Source: Lingula anatina
Lineage: Eukaryota > Brachiopoda > Lingulata > Lingulida > Lingulidae
DNA length: 60,000 nt
Direction: 5' to 3'
NCBI RefSeq assembly: GCF_001039355.2
Contig: NW_019775946.1
Coordinates: forward strand, 510,417-570,416
Shown in pieces: positions 1-13,800 of this stretch. The position numbers were made by a program, and so were the translations under genes. The notes beneath the pieces were generated by a model, which had not been told where the DNA came from, did no database searches, and saw only the letters and a list, made by a program, of their open reading frames with translations. How positions within the stretch are numbered: the first letter of the stretch is position 1; each line of letters opens with the position of its first letter.

Positions 1-3000
1 TGTATTGACAGCTTCTAAGTTCATCGCATGCCTGATCACGTGATACTCGTCACAAATGCCATTTCCACCTAGCATATCACGTGCAGCACGTGCAATGTCC
101 AAGGACTTGCCGCACGAGTTGCGTTTGATAAGTGAGATCATCTCAGGTGCTGCCCTGTAATACAACAAAATCAATTTTTGACTCTAGTTATTATTTCTTG
201 ACTAGATACCGATTAAATATGCATGAACTTACTTCAGTAAGTATGATGATTAATTCTAAGTCTTAATTCCTTCATTTTATAGTTGACATTCTTTATTGTA
301 AACACATTTCATACTATTATCATTGTTGAAATTTGACACTTAGTTTTGTTCTGATGGAAAGACCACAAATGACCATTAACGAAATTATGTCATCTACTTA
401 CTTTCCATCATCTTTTACCCTGCCTACTTGGACGCAGGACTGCAGGCCTAGGGAAATCTCTGTAATCATGTCTGCAAGTTTCTTCTGAATGAGCTGGTTC
501 TTGGCAAGTGGTTTTCCAAACTGTTTCCTAAAATGACAGATTTTATTTACCTTTTGTACTTATCTGTTACAAAAACAGGCTTCATGAAAAATATAAGAAA
601 CTAAGGTGCTTTGGGTTAGTATGAATATATATATTTATTGTGACAGTCAAATATCAAGTACATGTACCACTTTGGGTTCTTTATAAAGATTACAGAAACC
701 ATGGACGCTGTCATCAACAGATGGCTGTCATTGAGAAATGACATCAAATGAACCTTACTGTAGTGCAAGTTTTCTACTGCAACTACATAGAAAAGCTGTG
801 AGCATTGACAACTAACTAAAATTACAAGTCCAAAGGATCTGACGGCCCAGAAAAAAATCCTTCTTGATCTTAGCTTATCTTCATTTTATTCTAAAAAATA
901 TAGATACAATGGGAAAATCTGACTATACATACCTTGCACTGGGTTCAGTTTGCTTAGATTTTTTAACTTTTGAAAACTTAATTTATCAAATAATGCATGA
1001 ACAAGCCGTCAACTCTTTACAACCCCTTTCACACATCTGTGTACTTTCTAAAAACTATTTCTGTGAGCCTAGCACACCAGCATGAATTTCAGCCTTGCAA
1101 ATGTGTATCTGCATGTGATGTATGTTTGAGTGTACATGTGTAACGTAATGTATGCTCAGATGGAATTAGATTTAACTACAACAAAAGTCTAAGTCACTAA
1201 AAATCATTTATAATAATCTTTCCACTCTCCAACATTCTCTCGTGATGTCCACTGTCACAATTGTGCCTGGTGTGCATTTTACCACAACAACAGCAATGAA
1301 TACAGTGCATGTCACACCTACCTGTCCAGTACATATTGTCTAGCTGTGTGGTAACAGAACTCTGCAGCACCAAGTGTTCCCCAGGCTATGCCGTAACGGG
1401 CACTGTTCAAACATCCAAATGGACCCTGGTGAGGATAATAAAAGAAAAGTAGATTTATATCTACATCTTATTTTTTTTTATCTCTAAATCAACATAAAGT
1501 GTATCCAAATGGTACAGGGATTTTTTTTTATTAAAAAAATTTGCACAGATATATATTTATTTGCACAATGAACAGTTTCCGACTTAACATTTCACAGAAT
1601 AGCACATTAATTATTCCTATCACATATGGTTTCCTTGATTCAACAAGTTCCATTTTAAAACACTCACAGCAAGACCAGAAACATTTGGCAGCATGTTTTC
1701 TTCAGGAACTTCGACATCTTCCATCACAATGTGTCCAGTGGTTGAGGCACGCAGAGAAAATTTTCCCTCAATTTTGGGTGCTGATAATCCCTTCATCCCC
1801 TTTTCAAGTATGAAACCTTTTACTCTGTTGTTTTCTGAATCTGTTTTTGCCCACACAACAAATACATCTGCTATAGGAGAGTTGGTGATCCTAATATAGA
1901 TCAATATGCATATTAATAGAAATAGAAACAAAATGAAGCCAGAATTTCCCATGATGCTTCTTTCATTTAATGCCTTGATAAACTTAAATGATTTATTGCT
2001 CTAGTTGGTTACTAGTATACATTTCTAGGTTGAAATAATCCTGGATCTGGTAAGGCAATTATGATTTCCATATTACACATTATAAACACAATCTCTTCAC
2101 ATGCACTTACCATGATTTAGAACCATTTAAAGTAAAAGTTTTGCTGGCAGGATTGTATGTTGCCTTGGTTTCCATTCCACCTGGATCACTGCCGTGGTTG
2201 GGTTCTGTCAGCCCAAAGCATCCTATCAGCTCTCCCTTGGCTAGTACAATAATCAAATACAGATGACTGTGTCAGTAAAAAAAGTCACTATAAAATGTCA
2301 TGGAATTTTTATTGTTTTAATTTCATTTATGACATATACTTCATCAAAAGCTATGTTCTGTGCCCAGCAAGTAATCTCCAACTCAACTTTCTGAGGGTTT
2401 TCTGCCCTGCTGAGGCTTTTTAATAAATTACCTCTACCCTCAATTGCAGAGTAGGTGTATTTGACTATTCTTTCTTCAAATTTAATTCTTGGTTGGATAA
2501 AAATTAAATACACACTGATATACTGAATATCCAAAAATGTATCTTATCTCCACTATCTCACCTAGCCTTGGAAGATATTTCTCCTTTTGGGCTTCTGACC
2601 CATAACTATATATTGGATGCATTACAAGGGAAGACTGGACACTCATTGCTGAGCGATAGCCACTGTCCACTCTGCAATTAAATAGAAATGAAATTCTTGA
2701 TAATAAGATGTATTACCCAAAATAACATCATATTTAATTCTTTTAAACCTTCTACAACCCATGTCTACAGGCTGGTCATATACATATAACTTCATAATTA
2801 TGTCATGCTGCATATCAATACATGACCTAACATGGCCCAGAAATCAATCAATCAATCTCATCTGTATCATATACCAAACAGTAACAATACAATAGAATGT
2901 CTAAGCCAGCTAATCATATAAACTTAATTAACATAAAGAACCCTTATTGTGTACAAAATGTTTCTTGATAAATAGTTACTTATTTCATGGGATAGTTCAC

Positions 3001-4657
3001 TGAATATTTGTATCAAAAATATTCTCTGATTAAAAAAGGCTCATCCTAAAAGAAAAGATAGTATTCCACTCACCTTTCCAATTCTCTAGCAATGAGGCCA
3101 TAAGCCACAGATGTTGTACCAGCACAGCCATACCCCTGAATTGTAGGGCCAAGAACTCCTAGCTCTCCCATTTCTGGAATGATTTCCCTGTGGAAAACTG
3201 AAAATTAAATGAAAATAAGATAAAACATCAAGAAGACCAGTATCTATATGTTTGGCATGAGTGTAGTTTTTAAATTAACTGCATTTAGACAACCTGACAT
3301 TGACAGAAACCAATTAAGTTTCCAACTATGTAATGATAGTGCTGAAAAATAATTGTACCCCAAGTATGAACACTGCTTCAAAAGATCCCTTTATGTAATA
3401 ACTGTTATTAATGGTATTAAACTCTGTAACAATTTTTTTTCTTTTATGTGAGCAATCCTGTGACTATTAGCAGGTAAGTAAAGCTTTATTTCATACAGTA
3501 TTATATCATGTCTGCTTTTTGTGAGTTTATATGTATATGTTTATTTGCACTCGAGTGTTTTTGCAGATCTGCTATAATGATTTACTTACTTTCATGTCTG
3601 TTTGCTTCCACTATCCTTGGCATAAGACGGTCTGTGCAATAACTGCGGAATTGGTCTCTGAGAAGTATTTCTTCTTCTGTCAGCAGGCTTTCCAGGTTCA
3701 GGGCATCATGATAATCAAACTTGGCTTAAAAAGAGAAGAATCATTAGTATATTATTGCATTTGTACATGAACTTTTAACAACCAAGTAAATATTAATTAT
3801 AACATTATTAATTATAGTGATAAAACAAACATTCAAGCTCAAGTAAACTTTTACCATCTTAAGGCCAATTATCAAGATAACAATTAATACATTCACCCAC
3901 AATATGTTTAAACTGCTGATTATCTAAACCATTAAACAGTCAATATTATGATCCCTGAATGTGCCAAATGACATAAAAATGTCTCTGGACATTACTTACC
4001 AGTTGGTTCTGATTTTTTTACTTCCTGTTCTTTCTTTTCTGGTAAGTGTTAAGGATGACTTACATACACAATATGTGAAATGTGACTGTGAAAAGACAAC
4101 TAAGGCACAAACACAATAGATCAATTTAATTTAGGAATTATTATTTTCATAATTTTTTTCATTATAATAAAATATATTAAAAAATATTTAACAGCAACTG
4201 TTTTGTTTCCCTGCAAAGACTTATACTTTTTTTAGTCTAGTAGGTTATTATGTTTTCAGTGCATACACTTCTGTAAGGAGGTGTGCCAAAATCCTGCAAT
4301 CTGATTGGACAGAAGCCAATTAGGCAATTTGGTGTTACATAAATTTGATATTCAACTGAAACACACAGAATCTTAAAAGAAATACATTAATACTGACGAT
4401 ATACATAACATGACAACTCTTCTTATTACCTGGCTATAGAGACTAAAGTCCATAAGTCGAAAAAAGCATGGTCTACATTGCAGTAAAGCACAAATCAGAT
4501 AACAAGTTATAATGCTTTCTACTAACCCACTTGGGAAAAACATAAAGTTTTAGCTAGAAAGGATACGAGCTGCAGCAGTACCCAGTGTGCGTGTAATGCT
4601 ACTGAAATAACTTGTCCTGCGGCCCAGAAGCCTGAAAACTGGCTTTCCGAGAGACAT
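1..4657 (-). CDS. GCDH: Glutaryl-CoA dehydrogenase, mitochondrial (3' end beyond window)
   Basis: FAD flavoprotein of the mitochondrial matrix that oxidises and decarboxylates glutaryl-CoA to crotonyl-CoA in lysine and tryptophan breakdown. Ten exons read on the minus strand: 4657-4567, 4038-4000, 3724-3590, 3197-3074, 2671-2562, 2240-2111, 1890-1668, 1425-1322, 527-402, 154-1. They join in one frame to 412 residues. The start ([17 protein letters not shown]) is basic and Ser/Thr-rich like a mitochondrial presequence. Family motifs seen: [80 protein letters not shown] and [20 protein letters not shown]. The window ends after EAVNT; the family continues YEGTHDIH, whose Glu is the catalytic base, so that residue is not visible. 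The acceptor of exon 4 is taken at 3197 because it restores a conserved FHREII. Shares a promoter with FARSA. Confidence 0.97.
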
Positions 4658-4897
4658 ATTTACCCTTCGTGTGCCTGTGGGAGATGTTGTGATGACGTCA
4701 CTAGACGTTCCGAGGTAGACAGCTCTGGTTGTTTTATAACATTTGATCTTTTACATTTGCGCCAACAGAACATATTTTTATTAAAGATTTCATTGAAAAT
4801 TATCTTTATTTGATTCCATGCGTTTAAATGGATACCAATCGATGAAAAAGTAATTGAATGTTTACGGAAGTTTGCTTTACTGCGAAGCTACTGCGAA
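4658..4897. promoter_or_regulatory. Bidirectional GCDH/FARSA promoter with CRE palindrome
   Basis: Only 240 bp separate the divergent start codons of GCDH and FARSA. The interval holds a perfect CRE octamer, TGACGTCA, at 4693-4700, the classical CREB/ATF site. No TATA box is clear. Shared regulation is inferred from spacing. Confidence 0.6.
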
Positions 4898-7800
4898 ATG
4901 GAGGACACCACACGTGAAATCCTCGAGAGGGTTGAAAAACTAGGAAAAATTGACACCCTAGAGTTAGCTGCAGAATTAAATGTAGATCACCAAAAGATAG
5001 TTGGAGCAGTGAAGAGTATACAGTCGGCTGGAGATGTAATTTGGGTTTTATTTTAATACATAACATACTAGTTTAATAGTGACGGAAGCCTGATGCAACC
5101 ACACGATATTATCAGTTGCATTCTAATGACATATGTTGCCGTATCTTTTTTGTTCAGCTTTTCCAAGATTACAATGTGCCATAGTTTCTAAGATCTTGAG
5201 TTTGGAAATATGAGGCTAATGCTTTATTTTTTGTCTTGGTCTATGTAGAAAGCACCTAGAAATTCTCTATAGAAATAAACCAAAACGATCAATCGATCTC
5301 TACCCACGTTGTAAGTACAGTGATGCGTTAAATGCAACTTGCAAGTGATTACTTTATTGACAGTGACAAATGAAAATTGTATGTTCCCACAGCAATTTGA
5401 AATTTAAAGCTTAACATCCATGCCCTTTTTCAGGTCATCTGTTGATGCCCCTGCATTGTTACTCGCTCACGTCGCCCCCCTCCCTCACAGTAATACTTAC
5501 CCCCCCCTCCCCCCGTTAAAATTATGATGTTACTCACATCAGTAGGCAGCTTTCATTGACACTCCCTTCCATCATTCAGCATCATCACATTGTAACTTAC
5601 CTGCATGGTTATAGGAGGGCAAGGGAGTAACAATGGATTGGATAGGAAAAACAAATACCAGGGAATGACTCTTACAAAAAAAAATGAATATATTTCAGAT
5701 AATAAACTGTGAGCAGTGTACCAGCAAGAAATGGGAGTTAACTGAAGAGGGCAAGGCAGTTGTAGAAAATGGCAGTCATGAAGCTCTGGTTTTCAATGCT
5801 GTTCCAGTAGAGGGCATTGCGCAGGCTGACTTAATGGTAAAGTGGAAATGGTTTTACTTTTAATTATTTAACATTTTGAGGATTTTTTTATCTCTGTTTG
5901 TTTTTGGAGTGTATATGGTCAGTGCAATATCTGAACATGCATTTTTTTGTATCCTATAGCAATCCGTGCCAAATGCTAAGATTGGCTTCAGCAAGGCAAT
6001 GTCAGGTGGTTGGATCATGATTGACAAAAAAGCTGAAGGGGGACCAAGAGTCTTTAGAAAGGTAAACAATATGCTGTGATTTAAACAATGTCTGAACATA
6101 CTGTTTTTATGGGACTTCACTTTTATTAAGGTTAATTGGCCCGTGAATATTTACTGTGAACATCAGAGTTGAATAATTATATTCTGTGTGTATTCTCAAA
6201 TGAAACTGAACTAGAGAACACACAGCATGATGGTATGTGACTCGTGAGTAATTAGAAATTATGATTTAAATATATTTGTAGGGTGTATTCGTAGTAGTTT
6301 TTAAATTTTTTATAAACTAAAATCTTTGTTAGTAGTTTAGTAAAAATAGTTGTACAATCATCTTTTGACACAAGACCAGTCCAGCTTGCTTTTTCCTTTT
6401 TTTTTTGTTTTTTATATGTGCTCATTAAAATGTATCTCTCATATGTCAGGTTGAGAGTATAGAAGATCTTGTTCAACAAAGTCTGATAAAGTTACAAAAC
6501 TTACAATTGGATGGCATCACAGACCAGCAAAAAACAGACTACAAGAAGAGAAAATTGATACAAGAAGTGTGAGTATGGCAGAAAAAAAATTTTTACAGCA
6601 TCACTACAGAAACAATATATTTTATTTGTGACGAAATGTTTTTAAAAGGCAGAGTAGAGGCAAAATATCAGTTTAAAAGATGGAGTAAGAATGGTGTTTT
6701 ACAGGTTAATGGTATTTTCAGTGGTATTTATCATTTTACTTCTTGTCTGCATACAATTTAATCTGTTTATATTTATTGCTTGGTTTTCAGGAAAATCAAT
6801 TCATTCATTGTAACCAAAGGTAGAAACTTCAGTCTCACAATATCAAAACAAGAAACAGACTTGACTCCAGAGATGTTGTCTAGGTAGATGTATGCTTTTT
6901 CTACCATACTTACCATACTAGCATTCTTAAATGAAAAGTTATGATTGCATAAAATTATGTTAGTGATGAAGTTTGATCCTTTCTCAAACAATGAAGATGA
7001 TTGAATTTAATGTCATAATATTTTGTTTTAAGCAACAGTGACTGTAACTTTTAATTATTTGATAAGTTACACATAAAAGGAGCCATAAACTGTATTTGTC
7101 AGAAAAGACCAAGGAAGATGAATAGAGGTAAAATTCTCTTGTTTATTCTGATTAGATGCTTATGAAATTTATTTAATTCTCAGTGGTTCTTGGAAGGAGC
7201 ATACTTTCAAACCATACAACTTTGAAGCCCTTGGTGTTCTACCAGACAGTGGACACCTGCATCCTCTCCTGAAGATTAGAGCAGAATACAGACAGATATT
7301 CCTAGAAATGGGGTAAGAGTGGAACTCAGCATCTGTATGGTGATATCAGTGCATGTGATATGTATGCCATCAGTGTATTAATGACACATAAGCAAATTAT
7401 TAGTGCAAAATACTCTCAAGATGTATATATATACGTATATGTATATGTATGCATGCATTTTTTTTTTCTTGAATCTGTTTGATCAACCTTTTTTTAACAA
7501 TGTTTTCCTTGTGTTTTCCAGTTTCTCAGAAATGCCAACCAATAACTTCATTGAAAGCAGTTTCTGGAATTTTGATGCCCTGTTCCAGCCACAGCAGCAT
7601 CCAGCAAGAGACGCACATGATACCTTCTTCATATCAGGTAAGATTACCATTAAAAAGTAAGTGTTCAGAGCACCAGTCAGTCACAATAAGTTTCAACATG
7701 CAGAAAAATCAATTATTAAGTCGACGTGTGATTTGCACTAGCATGATGGAATTTTTTGTTGTTTGTTTATGAATATGCTTTGGTGAAGTTAATTATCCAG

Positions 7801-10800
7801 ATTTATTTTTATGTATTTTCATTGAAAATGATTGGTAGGTGAACCTGTCTAATATGATATAATCACTTGTGTGTTTTTTTAGATCCAATGTATGCGGATG
7901 AGACCAAACTTCCAGCAGATTATGTAGCCAAAGTAAAGAAGGTTCATTCAGAAGGAGGATATGGCTCACAAGGGTGAGTTCCAATTTCTGATTCTCTTAT
8001 CAGTATGAACTGAGAAATTGAATTCTTGATGTTTAATTTTTTAAAATTAGATAGGGTGACCTAGAGAAAGTGTAAAACTTAATGTTTTGCCTGTTGGATG
8101 TTGACTGATCATCAGTTGAACAGGTCTAAAACTTTCTCACATGCTCTTCAGGGGAACTACAAAATGGGGATAAGTGAGTGAGCATTTGTGATTGGTCCAG
8201 CAAACTTCAATCATTCATCAGTGGGGTATTTGGTAGGACCTTTCTTGAAAGATATAAGGCATTAGGAATATTATAGATCTGATATATTTGAATTAAATGC
8301 CAGGGCTTTAAAAGCATTTCACAAAGTTTCCAGTGATTTCTAGTTACAGTATGTTTTTATGATAGCTTAACCAGTCAGTAGGATCAAAGCTTTCAGTCAC
8401 CATATCTCATGTATATATATTCTTTTTTTCTAATTTTTTATCTACACAGCTACCGTTATGACTGGAAATTAGAAGAAGGAAAGAAAAATATTCTAAGAAC
8501 TCACACAACTGCGGTTAGTGCAAGAATGCTGTACAAGCTGGCTCAGCAAGTAAGATATATAGATATTCTGTTTCTAAAGCATGACAATTATGACAAAGAA
8601 ATCGGATTGATTGCCCATTTTTAAGGGTATCATAATGTAAAGTTATACTGTTGAGACCCCATTTCATTGCTAAAAATCATCATGTTTAATCACTTTAGAT
8701 TATTTTTATATTCCATTCTTTAGAATAGTTTGTGTTTAAGTCTGTAGCTGGTAATGGAAGATAAAATGCTCGTTTTTATTCCCTGGGAATTCTTTTATTT
8801 CAATTCCTTAATTAATCTAAACTGGTTACTAGTTCGTTACTTAAGCATGGATTAATTTTGGCTCACTGAAAGATTAGACTTTTTCTTAGCACAGGAGAAG
8901 GGAAACTGAAGAAAGGTTAAAAATATGAACCAAAAACAAATGGTGCAGTGGCAAAAAGATGTAACCTTTTTTATGTTGAAGTAATAAAAGACATTAAAAT
9001 ATATTGAGTGCAGATGAGAGATTTACAAGATTGTCTTTTGTGGTCTTCTTTTCACAAAAAAATAGGTATTCTTCCTTTTATATAAAATGCCATTCATATT
9101 TGTTTTTAGAAATAACACATCTTATTTCCTACATCTGAATGGCATGACATCATATAAAATATACTCTGCCAGTCTGTGAACCAACTATTTTTACAACCTT
9201 GGCCTTACCTTTGCTGTATGGTTAACCACTTCCAGTTGTTTAATTCATGACTCATTACAGACTGGTTTGTCAGTATGGAAGGGCAAAGGTGGCAGTGAAG
9301 GGATTTTTAGCATAGTTCATATTGATATTGAATGAAGAGAGTAAATAGCACAAAACTGTATGCCAAAATAAACATGAAAAAATGGGGTTCTACCAAACTG
9401 GTTGTAGCTCTATCTAAATTGGTTACAGCTCATGTTACGGAGCTTTATTCAAGATGACTATATAAGCCAGACTCAACTTTTTGGGTTAGATTAGTAGTGT
9501 ATTCTAGCTATGTTTTCTGTGTCAGGTTATAATGTTGTCTTTTTACTAATCCCAATCTTGAAAAATGTTGGATACTTAGAATTGAGCAGTTATGGTATCC
9601 AGCGTGTTAAATCTTTGTTAAGTCAGACATCATAGGTAATAGCATATTGTTGTCCTCTATAGCAGATGGCTAATAAAGTCGGCTTGTAATTTAAGGCTGC
9701 TATTAAAAATTGCTGTAATTCCTCTGGAGAAATGGTTTCAATTGGGACATCTATGAGCTCGAATCTTTTGATCATTCCTGAATGACGTTCTGCCACCAGC
9801 AGCTCCCCAGCAGAGTTGGTAGCAAGGGCTTGTGGGAAGTGTAGTCCATCTGTTTCCTTGGCAACATAATTCACAAATTTGCCATCTGGATCAAGCATGA
9901 TTATTCTATGGTTCCAGCAATCAGCTATATAGATAAAACCATCTTCATCACAGCAAACGCCTTGGGGGATGTTCATTGGGTCGCGGTTGTTGTTTTGGCA
10001 GTCGCCATACTGTGCTAAGATATCACCTGAAGAGTTCACAATGTGTACGGAGGCAGCCGCCCAGTCAGACACCACAATGGTGTCATTGGTCTTGTTCACT
10101 GCTATGTACTGTGGACATTCCCACTCACTGATTTGTAGCATGTTGACTAGTTCCTCCGACTCTGTATCAAACGAGTACACAGTTTTTTGCTTGCTGTCAC
10201 ATACCAACACATGCCCTTCCTTGTCCTGTGCTATGCCAAATGGACATTCCAGTTGATTCAAAAACAGATTGTTGTTCTCTCCATTGCTCCGGTTTTCTTC
10301 CCTGTCTAAATTGCTATAGAACTTTACACATTTTTCTCCCTCAGACGTGACATATATAACTCCGCGCTCAGACACAGTGATATCCTGAGGTCCATCAAAA
10401 CGCCAGTCAAATTTAAACTCCCCTTCATATGAGAAGACCTTCACTCTGTTGTTTTCCCCTTCGTACCCATTCCTGTCTATGATGTAGATATTCACACCAT
10501 CTGTGCTCAGGCCAGTAATGAAGCAATCTTCCTCATCCTGATCATCCCCAAGTAGAGAATTAAAGGAGTGAACACACTGGGCTCTCTTCATCCTAATTCC
10601 CAGCTACTACTACTAGTACCACTACTCCAGCACTACAGGAGCATATTACACGGATACAGACAGTCACGGCCTGGCATTCAACCAGTTCTAGCACATCAAC
10701 CCAGCTCACGTCTTCCTGTGCTCAGTGTGGTGAGGAGGGCCTCAGGCATGACCGATTTAATGAGTGGTTTCATAGATATGTGGCGTTGATATGTTGAGAC

Positions 10801-13800
10801 AAGTTAGTTTTGTGAAAGGTCAGCCCGGGACATGTTTGTATTGCATGTCAAAATGAATCTGTACCTTCACTGGATGTGTGTGTATGTTTGTGTGTGTGTT
10901 CATTTAAATTTATATTGTTTCCACAGTGTTCATGTTCATTAAATTTTACATCATCCCTACTCTGCTTAGACTGATTAAGCATTCCATGATGGAGAAGGTG
11001 AGAGGTTGCCCCACTTTGACAAAGGGCTAATGTATTTCTAATTCACTCAGTGTAGTTGTTCCTTGCATGTCATGGTAATATATTTCCCATTTGTTTTAAC
11101 ATATGTAGCGCTATACAAGAGATTATTTGTGGAGAATTGCTGTTAAACTTTAATTGACTTCATGCCTTTCCCCAGGGTAACCTAGCTTTACCTTTGTTAA
11201 CAAAATAATTCCATACTTTTCGTGTGTGTTTATCTCACTTTTTCAAAGGAAATGAAATGCATCCCTTTGAATGTACAAAAGTTCAGTTTTCATTTTCCTT
11301 CATTAATTTCTTTTTGATCTCTTTATCATTACTTTCCATTGTTTAAACATTCTAAAATGCCACATAATTATATTATCAGATGAATTCAAATTTAAAATTA
11401 ACAAATGATTTAGTTAAACACAGAATTGCCCAAGATGGTACATTAAATAAAGATATTTACTGAGAATATCTTCTTTCAACATGTGATAGGGGTTCTAAAC
11501 AAATCCTTTCTTTTCTCTCATGAAACACTATATATCTAAGAATATTGTTCCATATGTTTTACATCAAGGGTGTTACCAGTGATATGTTCACCTCGTTGAT
11601 GAAATATATCCTACAGGTAAATCAAGACTCGTGTTCTTTACACACCCAGTTCAAGGACATGATGATTTATACAGGTGTCAGAGCCATTGTCAGTCTGAAG
11701 CCAGGAACATATCTATTTCCTACTGCTTTGCAGAAGCAGTATACCCAGTTTTTGTAGGTAAAATCAGAAGACTGGGTGTATTTTCTTATGTGAAAGACTC
11801 CTGGTTGTGATGACTGAAATATGTGGAGGGAAGTTCTAAGAAGTTTGGGTTATCTGCCCCATCTGTCTTGACCATTCTAGTAAAATTGACGCCTGGTCAT
11901 CACATTGAGAGAGGATGGTGCACAGAATTTGTGAACTTTGATTGAAGTATCCCTAGGTTATGCTTGGTATGCTTTAATATGTTACAGTAGTATGCACTCT
12001 TAACCTACCTGACAGGATATGGTGTTGACAGATACCCACACACCTGACCTGTACTATTACAGACAGCTTAAATCCAGGTAGCACATTGTATCCACTTTGT
12101 TTTTCATGTGCTTGTGGAAAGATTCTGGAGCATATTTGTTTGTTTATTTCAAATAAAAAACTTAATATCTGCTTGCATGCTGTCTATTTATTAAATTTCT
12201 AAAAACAAGCACCTTTTTCAAATACCAATACAAAAGGAATATCTTGATGTCAGAATTAAATCATCACCATACTGTTTGAAGTAAGTTTTAGATAATAGAT
12301 GTTTCAATGTGGTACGGTAATTAAATTATAATAGCCTTTTTCTTCTTTCAAGTCAACAAAATTGCTAAAACTGCTCCCAGTTTTTCAGTCACTGTCACCT
12401 GTGTATTCTTGTCTACAGAAAGTTTGGTAATTTGTGCCTGGAGTAAATATAATAGAAAAGTCACATATGCCATTTCGGTATCAACCTTTTATTCTGTATC
12501 TCTGATATCCCTGTAGATCAGGGTCATCCATCAGCCACATCCCGACACCCAACTCCAGGTTAATGTCAAACTTGGTCACTCTGTACCCAGGGATCTCAGC
12601 TGGGGTGGTGCGGGTGATGAGCAGGGGGTTGTCGGAGGCGCACACCTTACAAGAATCTTTGGGACTCAGGTACCTGTCTCCAGAGAAGTACATCTGGGTG
12701 ACGAGAGTGGTGTGCCCCTGGTGGCTCACCTTGAAGTGGATGTGAGCAGGACGTCTGCCATAGTTTCCAGGCTGGATGGTGAAGAACTTGAAGTAGCCCT
12801 GTTGGTTGGTATAGGTATATCCCCGGCAGCCATCCCAGTGATAGGATCCCTTACTATCCGCCTGCCAAACCTCAACTAGGGCCCCTGGGACTGGGGTTGC
12901 GCAGTCACTTGACCGAACATAGCCATCTACCATGTGTTTTCGGAATTTTAAAAAAAATAAAAATAATTTCAATTAAAAAAATAATGCTTTTGCAGTTGGA
13001 TCCAAAATTAGGATGTGTATGGTAGCATCCATGTTGTAACATTATCAGAGTTCGATAATAACTCCATCTTTTCAATTGCAAATAATTATCAATTTTTCAA
13101 AAAATTTAGAATAATAAAATGTGTGTTTTTATATAGCATTTTGATCAATGATGCTGTAACTGCGTAGAATGGAAATGTATGGTAGCCTGCTTTTCAATTT
13201 TGTTGCTGCCACTAATAGATAGAAATCTTCTAATTTAAAGAATTTATGACTTAATTTATGACTTACAAAGTAAAGAATCATTAAAATATACAATTTTCCT
13301 AATTGGTAAGATTGTATCATTGCTGTATGCCATTCTTAGAATAACATTTTTGAAGACAACAACATGATTATATTCACCCTGCTCTTGCTGATGTGCCTTC
13401 TCACATCAGTAACTTTTGAAATTATTTGGCATATAGAGTTGTGCCAGGATATAGCCATTAAAGCATCAATTACTGTTTTATTTTTTATCATTAGTAAAAA
13501 AATATACTACTTTTTACCAATTTTATCCATGAAATAATTATAGTAAGTAAAGTCATGGGCTTCTACCACGTTTGAATTGTTATAAAATACTATTCTTACA
13601 TAATATATAGTTGAAAGGGTTAGGTAAATATTGGAAAATTAACTAAATTTGCTAACACCAAATACTTAAAGGTCCAGTATTTCAGTTTACAACATAATAC
13701 CCAAACATCATAATGTGGGGATTGTAAGCAATAAGAGCCTTTACAGAGTAAGCAGCATGTGATAACTAACAGATGGTCTGTAAGCAGAAGCAAAATGTCA

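Noticed and set aside
10568-10789. Plus-strand frame overlapping the NHL gene start
   Set aside because: It is antisense to the NHL frame at one end, shows no family features and has no splice or promoter context.
12487-12492. AATAAA overlapping the last codons of the truncated intradiol gene as its poly(A) signal
   Set aside because: Cleavage usually occurs 10-30 bases downstream, which could still include the stop, but A-rich DNA makes chance occurrence likely. Not listed as a feature.
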